A DNA stretch of 64,000 nucleotides from Chachezhania sediminis (GTDB lineage: Bacteria; Pseudomonadota; Alphaproteobacteria; Rhodobacterales; Rhodobacteraceae). A program made the position numbers and the translations under genes. Below the pieces are notes generated by a model. That model was not told where the DNA came from, did no database searches, and worked only from the letters and a program-made list of their open reading frames with translations. This document shows positions 9,676-18,461 of this stretch, piece by piece. Within the stretch, counting starts at the first letter, position 1; every line of letters begins with the position of its first letter. The stretch spans positions 744,001 to 808,000 of the forward strand of contig NZ_VOPH01000001.1 of assembly GCF_009765275.1 (NCBI RefSeq). Reading direction: 5' to 3'.

Positions 9676-10599
9676 ATGAAGATTGCCACGATGGCCACCG
9701 GCGGGATCGGTGGATACCTAGCGGTGAAGCTGACCCAGGCGGGGCACCAGGTGGCGACCATCGCCCGCGGCGCCCACCTGGACGCGATCCGCGACAGGGG
9801 CCTGACGCTGGAGACGGCCGACGGGTCGGAAACCGTCACCCCGTGGATCGCGACCGATGATCCGGGCCAGGTCGGCCCGGTCGACGCGATCATCTTCGGC
9901 GTGAAGGGCGACGGGCTGGAGGCCGCGGCAAAGGCCTGCCTGCCGATGATCGGCCCAGACACGATCGTCCTGCCCTTCCTGAACGGGGTCGAGGCGTCCG
10001 ACCGCCTGATCGCGATCCTGCCCCAGGCCAATGTCGGCAACGGCGTGGCGCAGGTCTCGACCACCATTGCCGGGCCGGGCCTGATCCGGCAGACCGGCGG
10101 ATCGGGCCAGTTTCTCTTTGCGGAACGCGACAGCCGGCCCTCTGCCCGGGTTGATGCGCTGCGTGCCGCGATCAACGAAAGCGGCGCGGCGGCCCCCGTG
10201 ACGACGGATATCGTCAGGGACCTGTGGCTGAAATTCATCATGTTCTCGGCCTTTTCCGGCGTCACCGCGGCCGCGCGCTGCACGGCGGCCGACATCCGCA
10301 CGTACCCGCCGCTGGGCCAACTGTTCCGCGACGTGATGGCGGAAACTGCCGCCATCGGCCGGGCCCGCGCTGTGGACCTGCCCAACGACATCGTCGACAA
10401 GATCTGGGAACGGGTGAAGAAGTTCCCCGATTCCATGCGCGCCTCGACCGCCCTCGACCTGGAAAAGGGCCTGCCGCTGGAAATCGAATGGGTCTCGGGC
10501 GCTGCCGTTCGGCTGGCACGGGAAAGCGGGCTACCCGCCCCGTGCAACGCCGCGATCTACGCCCTGCTGCAGCCCCACCGCAACGGCCGTCCCGCCTGA
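9676..10599 (+). CDS. 2-dehydropantoate 2-reductase family protein (ketopantoate reductase-like)
   Basis: NADPH-dependent reductase of the ApbA/PanE family; true PanE makes pantoate for coenzyme A. The 307-residue protein starts with a Rossmann motif GGIGGYLAVKL (9-19), has the TIVLPFLNGV segment near residue 103-112 and the C-terminal helical ApbA domain from about 170 with the LWLKFIMF stretch. The ATG before KIATMATGGIGG was chosen because it places the nucleotide motif at the usual distance from the N terminus. Such paralogues next to catabolic genes often reduce other 2-keto acids, so I do not assign panE. It converges with tctA across GC hairpins. Confidence 0.8.
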   Translation: MKIATMATGGIGGYLAVKLTQAGHQVATIARGAHLDAIRDRGLTLETADGSETVTPWIATDDPGQVGPVDAIIFGVKGDGLEAAAKACLPMIGPDTIVLPFLNGVEASDRLIAILPQANVGNGVAQVSTTIAGPGLIRQTGGSGQFLFAERDSRPSARVDALRAAINESGAAAPVTTDIVRDLWLKFIMFSAFSGVTAAARCTAADIRTYPPLGQLFRDVMAETAAIGRARAVDLPNDIVDKIWERVKKFPDSMRASTALDLEKGLPLEIEWVSGAAVRLARESGLPAPCNAAIYALLQPHRNGRPA

Positions 10600-10607
10600 C
10601 ACGAAAC

Positions 10608-10667
10608 GGCCGGGCACAGGCCCGGCCACATCCACAGGGCGCGTGGGGTCCGGGGTTCCCACGCGCC
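10608..10667. terminator. pair of GC-rich hairpins between convergent genes
   Basis: Two perfect stem-loops follow the stop codon of the reductase: GGCCGGGC/GCCCGGCC (10608-10627, four-base loop) and GGCGCGTGGG/CCCACGCGCC (10638-10667, ten-base loop). No T run follows, so rho-independent action is uncertain, but the place between two convergent stop codons fits a bidirectional transcription barrier. Confidence 0.45.
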
Positions 10668-10730
10668 GTTCCCGGTCACGGACCGCGCGCACCCCGTACG
10701 GTGCGTGGCCCCCACGCACCGCCACGCCGG

Positions 10731-12233
10731 TCAGCCGGCCTGCCGCTTCAGCTTGTGCTCCTGCAACGCCGGCAGGATGATCCGCCCGACCACCGCGGCC
10801 ACCGTCGCGGCATAAAGCACAAGCGCGATCCAGCTGTCGAAGAAGGCGCTCATCTCGCCCTTGCCGATGATCAGCACCCGTTGCAGATTGTTCTCCAACA
10901 GCGGCGACAGGACAAAGCCGATCAGGAACGCGGCTTCGGGGATTCTCAGCGCCCGGAACCCGATCCCCACCATCCCGGCGACCAGCATCACCCAGACATC
11001 GAACAGCGAGTTCGAGATGGCGAAGGCCCCCACCACCGTCAGCACCAGCACGATCGGGAACAGCACGTCGCGCGGCACCTCGACGATGCGCTTGATGTAT
11101 TGCGTGCCGTAGCGCCCAACGATCAGCACGATGGCGGACGAGATCAACAGCGTGATGTACAGCGCGTGGATGAAGTCCAGATTGTTCTGGAACAGCAGGG
11201 GCCCCGGCGCCAGCCCGTGGAAATAGAAGGCGCCCAGCAGCATCGCGCCCACGATGTCGCCCGGAATGCCCAGCGCCAGCAGCGGGATCAGCGTCGACGC
11301 GCCCGTGCCGCTGTTGGCGCTTTCGGCCGCCGCCACACCCGACAGGGCGCCCTTGCCGAATTCCTCGCGGTCGGGGGCGGACCTGCGCGCCTCGGCATAG
11401 CTGACAAAGGTGGATGCCGTGGCGCCGATCCCCGGGATCGCGCCCAGGATCACGCCGATGAAGCCGCCCTTCAGGATCGTGGGCAGGATCATGCGGAAAT
11501 TCGCCATCGACAGCCGCCCGCTGGCCCCACCTGCCGTCCTGCCCACGCCCTTGCGCGCCTGCCGCGGCCCGAAATAGTAAAGCAGGATGTCCGGCAGCGC
11601 GAAAAGCCCCACCAGAAGCGGCATGAACGCGATGCCGTCGTAGAGGTTCGCCGACCCGAAGGTGAACCGTTCCGACCCATAGACCAGATCCAGCCCCACG
11701 GTGCCCGCGATCAGGCCCAGCAGCCCGCCCACGATCCCCCGCAGAAGGCCTGAGGTAGAAATCGCCGCGATCACGGTCAGCGAGAAGACGATCAGCGCAA
11801 AGAGTTCGACCGGCCCGAACTTCAGCCCCAGTTGCGCCAGCGCACCGGCCAGCAGGATCAGCGCCAGGACCGAGATCAGGTCGCCCAGGAACGACGCCCA
11901 AAGCGCCGTGTCCAGCGCCTCGCCCGCGCGGCCCTTCCGCGACAGGGGATAGCCGTCCAGCATCGTGCATGCGGCGGCGGGCGTGCCAGGCACGTTCAGC
12001 AGGATGGCAGAGATCGAGCCCCCGAACAGCCCGCCCTTCGAGATGCCGAAGATCAGCACCAGCCCCGGCAGCGGGTCCAGGAAGAGGGTGAATGGCAGAA
12101 GGACCGAAATCGACATGGTGATCGTCAGCCCCGGGATCGCCCCGATGATCGCGCCCACGATCACGCCGATGGGCAGGAAGACCAGGACCTTCCAGTCAAG
12201 GATCATGGCGAAGACGCTGGACCAGTATTCCAT
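10731..12233 (-). CDS. tctA: tripartite tricarboxylate transporter, large permease (TctA family)
   Basis: Large membrane subunit of a TTT secondary uptake system, acting with TctB and a periplasmic TctC. The 500-residue protein has about 12 hydrophobic segments and the two internal family signatures: an N-terminal GAIPGLTITMSISVLLPFT-like loop (about 32-50) and the related GAIPGIGATASTFVSYAEA-like loop near residue 262-280. It ends in a basic tail. It lies ten bases after tctB at the distal end of the minus-strand operon that starts near 17613. The substrate is not readable from the permease; the neighbours point to an acid metabolised as an acyl-CoA. Confidence 0.94.
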   Translation of the reverse strand: MEYWSSVFAMILDWKVLVFLPIGVIVGAIIGAIPGLTITMSISVLLPFTLFLDPLPGLVLIFGISKGGLFGGSISAILLNVPGTPAAACTMLDGYPLSRKGRAGEALDTALWASFLGDLISVLALILLAGALAQLGLKFGPVELFALIVFSLTVIAAISTSGLLRGIVGGLLGLIAGTVGLDLVYGSERFTFGSANLYDGIAFMPLLVGLFALPDILLYYFGPRQARKGVGRTAGGASGRLSMANFRMILPTILKGGFIGVILGAIPGIGATASTFVSYAEARRSAPDREEFGKGALSGVAAAESANSGTGASTLIPLLALGIPGDIVGAMLLGAFYFHGLAPGPLLFQNNLDFIHALYITLLISSAIVLIVGRYGTQYIKRIVEVPRDVLFPIVLVLTVVGAFAISNSLFDVWVMLVAGMVGIGFRALRIPEAAFLIGFVLSPLLENNLQRVLIIGKGEMSAFFDSWIALVLYAATVAAVVGRIILPALQEHKLKRQAG

Positions 12234-12243
12234 TGCGAAACCC

Positions 12244-12708
12244 TCAGGAAATCAGGCGGACGATGCTGGGGATCGGCACGCCGGCAAGTCGGATGAACAG
12301 CAGGTGGATCACCAGCGCGAAGACACCGGCCACGATCAGCGCCCGGCCCCAGCCGATGTCGGAGGCGAACAGGAACAGGCCCATGATGAAGCAGAAGGCC
12401 GACAGCTCGATCCCGATAACCGGGATCAGCAGCACGAAGGCGGCAAAGCCGGCAGCAAAGGGAATGGCGCGCCGGAGACGGATCGGACCGGGGGAGACGG
12501 CCTCCGTCCCCGGCTGCATCCAGCCCACCAGCAAAAGAAGGATACCGCAGAACACCACCAGCCAGGACAGCCGGTCCGGAAAGTCGTGCGGGGCCAGCGT
12601 ATGGGGCTGCGAGAACCCCGGATCGTCGACGCCCAGGGGCACGACCAACAGGGCCAGAACCAGTCCGACAAGAAGCGTGACCGCTCCCGGCAACAGGCGC
12701 AACAGCAT
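12244..12708 (-). CDS. tctB: tripartite tricarboxylate transporter, small permease (TctB family)
   Basis: Small membrane subunit of the TTT transporter. The 154-residue protein has four predicted membrane helices (about 4-24, 42-61, 78-103 and 108-135), the standard layout. The ATG at 12708 was chosen because a near-consensus AAGGAGG precedes it by five bases; an upstream in-frame start would add a charged tail with no ribosome site. It is followed after ten bases by tctA and preceded by tctC across 91 bases. Confidence 0.88.
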   Translation of the reverse strand: MLLRLLPGAVTLLVGLVLALLVVPLGVDDPGFSQPHTLAPHDFPDRLSWLVVFCGILLLLVGWMQPGTEAVSPGPIRLRRAIPFAAGFAAFVLLIPVIGIELSAFCFIMGLFLFASDIGWGRALIVAGVFALVIHLLFIRLAGVPIPSIVRLIS

Positions 12709-12799
12709 GGAAACCTCCTTCGCGGGGGGATGACGGGATGCGTGCCCGTGCGGCCGGCCGGTCCGACCGCGGCGCACGCACCCCGTGCCGGGCCGGATA

Positions 12800-13789
12800 T
12801 CAGTGGGTCAGGCCCAGCGGTTCCAGGATGGTCTTGTACTGGTCATAGTTCGACCGGATCAGTTCGGCGAACTGGTCGGACGGAAGGTATTTCGGGATCA
12901 CGCCCAGTTCCTTCAGGTGGCGCTTGACCTCCGGATCCTCCAGCGCCTGCCGGGTGGCGTCGCTGAAGGCCTGCACGGCCTCGTCCGGCGTACCTTCGGG
13001 GGCGATGAAGCCGAACCAGCTCGACACGTTTTCGAAGCCCTTGAAGTCCAGGTCGTTCAGCGTCGGAACGTCAGGCAGGCCCTCCCACCGTTCGTCGTTC
13101 AGGATGGCGATGGGCTTGACCGCCCCGGCCTGCGCCTGGCGCAGCACGACGGCATCGAACTGCCCGTCGACATGGCCGCCCAGGACGTTGTTCATCGCCT
13201 CGCTGGAGCCCTTGAAGGGCACGTGGTTCACCTCGATCCCCGCAGCATTGGCAAAGATCTCGACATAGAGATGCGTGATCGAACCGATCCCGGCGGACCC
13301 GAACGTGATGTCGCCCGGATGTTCCTTCGCATAGGCGATCAGTTCCGACAGGTTGTCGGCCGGAAAGTCCTTGCGCATCGCCAGCGCGCCATAGCTTTCG
13401 GCGATCTTGGCCACCGGCTGGATGTCGGTCAGCGGATCATAGTTCAGCTTGCGCATCTGTGGCGCGATCACCAGCGTCGCGGTCGGGACCATGGCAAAGG
13501 TCAGCCCGTCCGGCTTCGACTTGGCCAGTTGCGTAACGCCGATCACGCCACCGCCGCCGCCGATGTTCTCGATCGTGATGTTCCGGCCCAGGATTTCCTC
13601 GATCTTGGGCGTCACCGCGCGGGTGATGTTGTCGGACGTGCCGCCCGGGCCATAGGGAACAATCACCCGCAATCCGCCCGCGGGCCATTCGGCCCGCGCC
13701 GTATCGGGCAGGCCCAGGGTCAAGGCCAGCGTTGCGGCGGCGGCCAGCAGACCCCGGCGGGTCCAGTTCTTCGTGAAGACGTGTGTCAT
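12800..13789 (-). CDS. tctC: tripartite tricarboxylate transporter substrate-binding protein (TctC/Bug family)
   Basis: Periplasmic binding protein of the TTT system. The 329-residue precursor starts with a twin-arginine-like signal (WTRRGLLAAAATLAL) with likely cleavage after ARA near residue 33. The mature part has the Bug hallmarks VPYGPGGTSDNITR (about 43-56) and GGGGVIG (about 81-87), loops that hold the ligand carboxylate. It is read in series with tctB and tctA. A 147-base gap separates it from the upstream hydratase, so a separate promoter or processing site there is possible. Confidence 0.92.
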   Translation of the reverse strand: MTHVFTKNWTRRGLLAAAATLALTLGLPDTARAEWPAGGLRVIVPYGPGGTSDNITRAVTPKIEEILGRNITIENIGGGGGVIGVTQLAKSKPDGLTFAMVPTATLVIAPQMRKLNYDPLTDIQPVAKIAESYGALAMRKDFPADNLSELIAYAKEHPGDITFGSAGIGSITHLYVEIFANAAGIEVNHVPFKGSSEAMNNVLGGHVDGQFDAVVLRQAQAGAVKPIAILNDERWEGLPDVPTLNDLDFKGFENVSSWFGFIAPEGTPDEAVQAFSDATRQALEDPEVKRHLKELGVIPKYLPSDQFAELIRSNYDQYKTILEPLGLTH

Positions 13790-13936
13790 GGGTCTCTCCT
13801 CCCAGTCGGATCCAGTCAGTCGTCGGTTCTTCTTGTGCCGCGGATCTCCTCCGTCTTCGGCGATGGCCCCGCGGGCAGCCCATCGCCTGTTGCGCTGCGG
13901 GCGCCGTACCGGGCGCCCGTACCCGTCACTTGCCCG

Positions 13937-14686
13937 TCACTTGCCGGTAAAGACCGGCGCCCGTTTTTCGCGATAGGCGGCCAGGCCTTCCTGCAGGTCC
14001 GCGCTGTCGCGGATGCGGCTCACGGTCATCTGCGCCAGCGCCATCTGTTCCGACGGGCAACGCACCATCATGTGGTCGTTCACCGTGGTCTTCAGCGCCT
14101 CCAGCACCAGGGGCGCCATGGCGGCCATTTCCTGCGCCATGCCCATTGCCACCTCCAGATGCTTGCCGTCTTCTGCCACCTCGTTGACCAGCCCCATTTC
14201 ATAGGCGCGACGGCCCGACACCGGGCGGCCCAGCAACATGATCTCCATCGCCAGCTTGTGGGGGATGCGCGCGGCCAGTGCCGCGATGATGCCGCCGGTC
14301 AGGCCCAGCTTCGCCTCGGGGTACGAAAACTTCGCCCGCTCGGTCGCGACGCACAGGTCGGCGGTCGCCGCCATCACAACGCCGCCGCCCACGCACCAGC
14401 CGTCCACGGCACAGATCACCGGCTTCGACGTATCGATCCCCAGCGTCGGCACACAGCGCCAGAGTTCGGGCATGTCGACCACGTCGGCCCCCGAGGTGAA
14501 GGCCTTTTCCCCCGCGCCGGTGATGATCGCCACCCGCTGATCCGAGGCGTCGAATGCGGCGAAGCCTGCCTGCAGGTCCTTGGCCACACCGCTGCTGATC
14601 GCGTTCAGCTTTTCGGGGCGGTTGATGGTGAAGACCGTGACCCGGCCCTCTTCGGTGATCAGCAGATCGCTTGTTGCGTCCGGCAT
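13937..14686 (-). CDS. enoyl-CoA hydratase/isomerase family protein
   Basis: Crotonase-fold enzyme of 249 residues acting on a CoA thioester. Seen are the N-terminal TINRPEKLNAISS (about 18-30), the oxyanion-hole segment GEKAFTSGADV (about 62-72) and VDGWCVGGGVVMAATADL (about 99-116). The start ATG lies one base from the stop of the acyl-CoA synthetase, so translation is coupled. A second crotonase gene lies in the same operon. The acid residues of a true hydratase cannot be assigned by eye, so isomerase or hydrolase activity remains possible. Confidence 0.88.
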   Translation of the reverse strand: MPDATSDLLITEEGRVTVFTINRPEKLNAISSGVAKDLQAGFAAFDASDQRVAIITGAGEKAFTSGADVVDMPELWRCVPTLGIDTSKPVICAVDGWCVGGGVVMAATADLCVATERAKFSYPEAKLGLTGGIIAALAARIPHKLAMEIMLLGRPVSGRRAYEMGLVNEVAEDGKHLEVAMGMAQEMAAMAPLVLEALKTTVNDHMMVRCPSEQMALAQMTVSRIRDSADLQEGLAAYREKRAPVFTGK

Positions 14687-14687
14687 G

Positions 14688-16814
14688 TCAGTGCTCCTCC
14701 TCCAGCAGCAGTCGCGCGTCGACGCCGGTGACCCCCTGCCCCGCCTTGCGGACCAGCACCGGGTTGACGTCCAGTTCGGCAAAATCGGCACCCAGGTCGC
14801 AGGCCAGCCAGCCGATCCGCGCGACCGCATCGGCCAGCGCGTCCACGTCCAGCGGCGCGCTGCCGCGGAAGCCGGTCAGCAGCGGCGCGACCTTCAGGCC
14901 AAGGATCATCTCCTTCGCCTCGGCCACGCTGACCGGGGCCAGCCGGACAGAGACGTCCTGCATCAACTCGACCAGCACGCCCCCGGCGCCGACCATGACG
15001 ACGGGCCCGAAGATCGGATCGCGGCGGGCGCCGACGAACATCTCCAGCTCGCCCCTGACCATCTCCTGCACCAGGAAGCCTTCGATCCGCGCCTTGGGGT
15101 GTCTCGCCGCCAGCCTGTCCGTCATTTCGGCCACGGCATCGCCCACGGCCCCGCCGTCGGGCAGGTTCAGCACCACGCCCCCGGCATCCGACTTGTGCAC
15201 GATATCGGGCGAGACGACCTTGACCACGAATGGCCCGGCGAGCCCCTGCGCTGCCTCTTCGGCCTCCACGGCATCGGCCACGACGACGCCCGCGTTCACC
15301 GGCACGCCATATTCGGCCAGCAAGGCCTTGGCCGTGGCCTCATCCAGCGCGCCGGACAGGCCGGCCGGCACCGTGCCGGGCGATGAGCCCTTGTCCGGGG
15401 TGGGCGGGGTCCGTTCCGTCAGCGTGCGATAGCCGTCGATGACCCGCAGCGCCTCGTCGATGGAATCGAAGTAGAAAAGGCCGTTCTTCAGCAGTTCCGC
15501 CCGGGCCTTGTCGCCGGCGCGTCCGGGCTGGACCACGACAAGGAAGGGCTTGCGGTGCCCCGCCTCTTCGGCGCCGCGCATCCCGCTGGCCAGGCATTCG
15601 CACAAAAGACGCATGTCGGGCGCCGTGGTGATCGGGGCCAGCACGATCCCGGTTTCCGGATCGCTCAGCAGCGCCTGCGCGGATCCTTCGCCCACCAGCA
15701 TCGATCCGCCCTTGATCGCGGCCCCCATGTCGATCGGGTTGGCGCAGGCATTGGCGGGGAAATAATACTCCTCCAGCGCCTTGACGGTTTCCGGTGCATA
15801 GGTGGTCAGCGGCAAGTCGAAATCCGACAGCCGGTCCGCCGTGATCGCGCCGCCCCCACCCGAGGTCGTCAGGATGGACGTGGCGGCCTTCGACGGCGTC
15901 TCGAACTTCGTCAGGGCCGCCGCCAGCATGATCATCGCGTCGGGGTCGTCCATGACCACCACGCCGGTCTCGGCACAGGCGGCAGCGAAGGCCTCATAGC
16001 CGCCGGCCAGGCTGGCCGTATGAGAGAACGCGGCCGCTGCTCCGTCGGCCGTGCGGCCAGCCTTGACCGCAAGGATCGGCTTGCCCGCCGCCCGGGCGCG
16101 GGTCGCGACGTCAAGGAACCGCGGGCCGTCGGTCACGCCTTCGATATAGGTGCAGATCACGTCGGTCGCCCGATCTTCGACCAGGAAATCCAGAAAGTCG
16201 CACAGGTTCAGATCGGCCTGGTTGCCGATGGAAAAACAGTGCGAAAAGCCCACGCCCCGGGTCTGCGCCCGGTCGAAGATCGTGGCCATCAGCGCCCCCG
16301 ACTGGCTGACCATGCCGATGCGGCCGACCAGCAGCTGGTCGACAAAAAGCGCGGGCGAGGCGCAGAGAACCAGCCTGTTGGCCGGGCTGATGATCCCCAG
16401 GCAGTTCGGCCCGATCAGGCGCATGCCGTGCTTGCGGGCCTCTTCGACGATCTCGGCCTCAAGTGCGGCCCCTTCGGACCCCGCGTCCGAGAACTTTGCC
16501 GTGATGATGATCGCGGCCTTGGTCCCGGCCTCGGCGCATTCCCTGACGGCCGCCTTCACGTGGTCGCGGGGCACCGCCATCACCGCCATGTCGGGCGGCA
16601 CGGGCGTGTCGCCGATCGAGGCGTGGCATTTCAGGCCCAGAATGGAATCCTGCTTGCGGTTGATCGGGAAGATCTGCCCGCCATAGCCATGCTGGACCAG
16701 CAGCTTAAACAGCCGGCCGCCGAACTTGGTCAGGTCCTCGGACGCGCCGATGACAGCGACAGAGCGCGGCTCCAGCATCTCGGCGATCCGCGCCGGCCGG
16801 GTCATGTGGTTCAT
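14688..16814 (-). CDS. ADP-forming acetate/acyl-CoA synthetase, fused alpha-beta type
   Basis: Single-chain enzyme of the NDP-forming acyl-CoA synthetase superfamily: acid + CoA + ATP to acyl-CoA + ADP. Of 708 residues, the N-terminal CoA-binding domain begins with RSVAVIGASEDLTKFGG (about 17-33). Succinyl-CoA-ligase-like domains follow to about 460, and an ATP-grasp domain fills the C terminus from about 480 (GPFVVKVVSPDIVHKSDAGG). It sits between two enoyl-CoA hydratase genes and upstream of tctCBA, which suggests that it activates the acid taken up by that transporter. The acid is unknown. Confidence 0.88.
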   Translation of the reverse strand: MNHMTRPARIAEMLEPRSVAVIGASEDLTKFGGRLFKLLVQHGYGGQIFPINRKQDSILGLKCHASIGDTPVPPDMAVMAVPRDHVKAAVRECAEAGTKAAIIITAKFSDAGSEGAALEAEIVEEARKHGMRLIGPNCLGIISPANRLVLCASPALFVDQLLVGRIGMVSQSGALMATIFDRAQTRGVGFSHCFSIGNQADLNLCDFLDFLVEDRATDVICTYIEGVTDGPRFLDVATRARAAGKPILAVKAGRTADGAAAAFSHTASLAGGYEAFAAACAETGVVVMDDPDAMIMLAAALTKFETPSKAATSILTTSGGGGAITADRLSDFDLPLTTYAPETVKALEEYYFPANACANPIDMGAAIKGGSMLVGEGSAQALLSDPETGIVLAPITTAPDMRLLCECLASGMRGAEEAGHRKPFLVVVQPGRAGDKARAELLKNGLFYFDSIDEALRVIDGYRTLTERTPPTPDKGSSPGTVPAGLSGALDEATAKALLAEYGVPVNAGVVVADAVEAEEAAQGLAGPFVVKVVSPDIVHKSDAGGVVLNLPDGGAVGDAVAEMTDRLAARHPKARIEGFLVQEMVRGELEMFVGARRDPIFGPVVMVGAGGVLVELMQDVSVRLAPVSVAEAKEMILGLKVAPLLTGFRGSAPLDVDALADAVARIGWLACDLGADFAELDVNPVLVRKAGQGVTGVDARLLLEEEH

Positions 16815-16869
16815 GTCTTCTCCCCCCTTTGACGTCCTTCGTCCCTCTGACGTCTCTTTCTTGTCCCTC

Positions 16870-17613
16870 TTATGTCTTCCGTGCCGCGGCCAGCGTGGCG
16901 CGATAGGCCAGGATCCTGTCCTTCAGCCCCGGTGCGACCGCCGACCGGACCAGCCGGGCCAGGTCGCCATCGCTGTCCGCGGGATCCGCCAGCGCCTCCT
17001 CCAGCGCATGGGCGGTGGCGCGGGGCAGCCTTGTTTCCCGGGCCAGAATGCCGGCCACGGCTGCGTCTTCGGTCCCCGCCTCGATCGTCTGACCGGCCAG
17101 CCCCAGAGCCTGCGCTCCGGCCGCGTCGACGGTGCGACCGGACAGCAGGATATCGCGCGCGGCATCCGCGCCGATCCGGCGGGCCAGGCGGCGCGTACCC
17201 AGCACCAGCCCGAAATTCACGCCGGGAAAGCTGATCTTCGCGTCCACCAGAAGAAGGCGATAGCGGCAGGCCGCGAACAGGTCCGCCCCGGCCCCCATGG
17301 TCCGCCCCTGCGCCAGCACCAGCGTCGGCACGGACAGGCGGGCGACCCGGTCCAGCAGCATCTCGATCCGGACGAAGCGGGCCAGCAGGTCGCCGTCCGA
17401 CAGGTCTTCCAGGTCCGACAGGTCGAAACCGGTGCAGAAGTGCCGCCCTTCGCCCCGCAGGACCAGAAGCGGCACATCGTCCGCTACGGCCGCGTCCAGC
17501 GCCTGGGCAAGCGCCCCGACCAGCGGCTCGGACAGCGCATTGCCCCGGTCGGGACGCGCCAGCCGCAGTTCGCGCCAGCCCGCATGGTCAAGGATGCCCA
17601 GATCCCCCGTCAC
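16870..17613 (-). CDS. enoyl-CoA hydratase/isomerase family protein (second copy)
   Basis: Crotonase-fold protein of 247 residues with the oxyanion-hole block GEGRHFCTGFDLSDL (about 54-68) and a diverged second block around GRTMGAGADLFAACR (about 98-112). I chose the GTG at 17613 because AGGAGGGAC precedes it by seven bases; the open frame upstream reads through the operator region. It is the first gene of the operon that runs through the acyl-CoA synthetase to tctA. It is clearly different from the other hydratase (13937-14686), so a division of labour on one pathway is likely. Confidence 0.82.
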   Translation of the reverse strand: MTGDLGILDHAGWRELRLARPDRGNALSEPLVGALAQALDAAVADDVPLLVLRGEGRHFCTGFDLSDLEDLSDGDLLARFVRIEMLLDRVARLSVPTLVLAQGRTMGAGADLFAACRYRLLLVDAKISFPGVNFGLVLGTRRLARRIGADAARDILLSGRTVDAAGAQALGLAGQTIEAGTEDAAVAGILARETRLPRATAHALEEALADPADSDGDLARLVRSAVAPGLKDRILAYRATLAAARKT

Positions 17614-17689
17614 GCGTTTGTCCCTCCTGCCGCCGGCAGGCCCTTCAGGCTTGTCACTTGATCCTCCAGACGGCCGGTTCGACCCATCC

Positions 17690-17706
17690 GTTCCATATGT
17701 TGGAAC
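17690..17706. promoter_or_regulatory. 17-bp palindrome GTTCCA-N5-TGGAAC (operator candidate, site A)
   Basis: Perfect inverted repeat with arms GTTCCA and TGGAAC around TATGT, 77-93 bases upstream of the GTG of the hydratase that heads the tctA operon. The TTCCA-N5-TGGAA shape is typical of IclR-family sites, and an IclR gene lies at 22293. Related sites are at 17782 and 19690. Confidence 0.65.
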
Positions 17707-17781
17707 CATGTTCTTTTATTTAGAATATGCAGCCCGAAAGCTCGTTAGGTCAAGTCTTTTGGATGATATTTTTGATACGGC

Positions 17782-17798
17782 GTTCCATAATATGGGAC
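17782..17798. promoter_or_regulatory. 17-bp near-palindrome (operator candidate, site B)
   Basis: GTTCCA-TAATA-TGGGAC, one mismatch from site A, in the same AT-rich island and 76 bases further from the start of the hydratase operon. Two spaced sites suggest cooperative binding or looping. Confidence 0.5.
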
Positions 17799-17893
17799 GA
17801 CGTGCAAAAACCGGCCCCCGGGCCCAGCCCGGAGGCGCGCAAGGCACCGTGTTTTGCGGAAAAGACGGGACCGGCGCAGTACGCGCGCCGGCA

Positions 17894-18460
17894 TTACCAG
17901 AGGTTGGGAACCGTATCGGCGGTGTAGCCGCTGATGAAGGTCTTGGCGCTGCCGTCTTCCTTGAAGGTATGGCGCGAGACGGCGCCGATATTCGCACCGT
18001 AGACATGGATCGACACGGACGGCCGGTGCAGCAGGCCGTTCTTCACCTCGTGGATATCCCCCACGGTCGGCGACACGGCATCGATGGCGCCGGTCTCCAG
18101 GATCTCCATCTCGCCCGTCTTGTGCATCTCGCCCTCGGCCTGCACGTAGCGCTGCGCCCTTTCCGACCCGCGCAGCACGCCGATCAGGCCCCAGACGGTG
18201 TGATCGTGGATCGGCGTCGCCTGCCCCGGGCCCCAGACGAAGCTGACGATGGAAAAGCGCTGCTTCACGTCGCAATGCAGCAGGTACTGCTGATAGCGTT
18301 CGGGCGAAGGTTCGGCATAGGCGTCCGGCAGCCATTCATCGTTGGTCAGAAGCTGCGCCAGCAGCGGCTGGGCCTGTGCCAGCAGTTCGGGTTCGCCCAG
18401 GTTCCTGTCGGCCAGGTCGGTCATGTCGCAGACGAAATCGCGAAACGGTCTGATGCTCAT
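17894..18460 (-). CDS. cupin thiol dioxygenase (cysteine dioxygenase family, 3-mercaptopropionate dioxygenase-like)
   Basis: Non-haem iron enzyme adding O2 to a thiol to form a sulfinate. The 188-residue cupin has H85 and H87 in IHDHTVWG and H137 in GDIHEV as the three-histidine iron site, plus the S150-H152-Y154 triad typical of cysteine dioxygenases. The YQQYLLH stretch (56-62) fits the bacterial Gln-type group, whose studied members prefer 3-mercaptopropionate to cysteine; this subgroup call is from memory of the family. It begins one base after the CoA-transferase ends, so the pair is one unit. That agrees with a route in which the sulfinate is then activated with CoA. Confidence 0.82.
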   Translation of the reverse strand: MSIRPFRDFVCDMTDLADRNLGEPELLAQAQPLLAQLLTNDEWLPDAYAEPSPERYQQYLLHCDVKQRFSIVSFVWGPGQATPIHDHTVWGLIGVLRGSERAQRYVQAEGEMHKTGEMEILETGAIDAVSPTVGDIHEVKNGLLHRPSVSIHVYGANIGAVSRHTFKEDGSAKTFISGYTADTVPNLW

Positions 18461-18461
18461 C

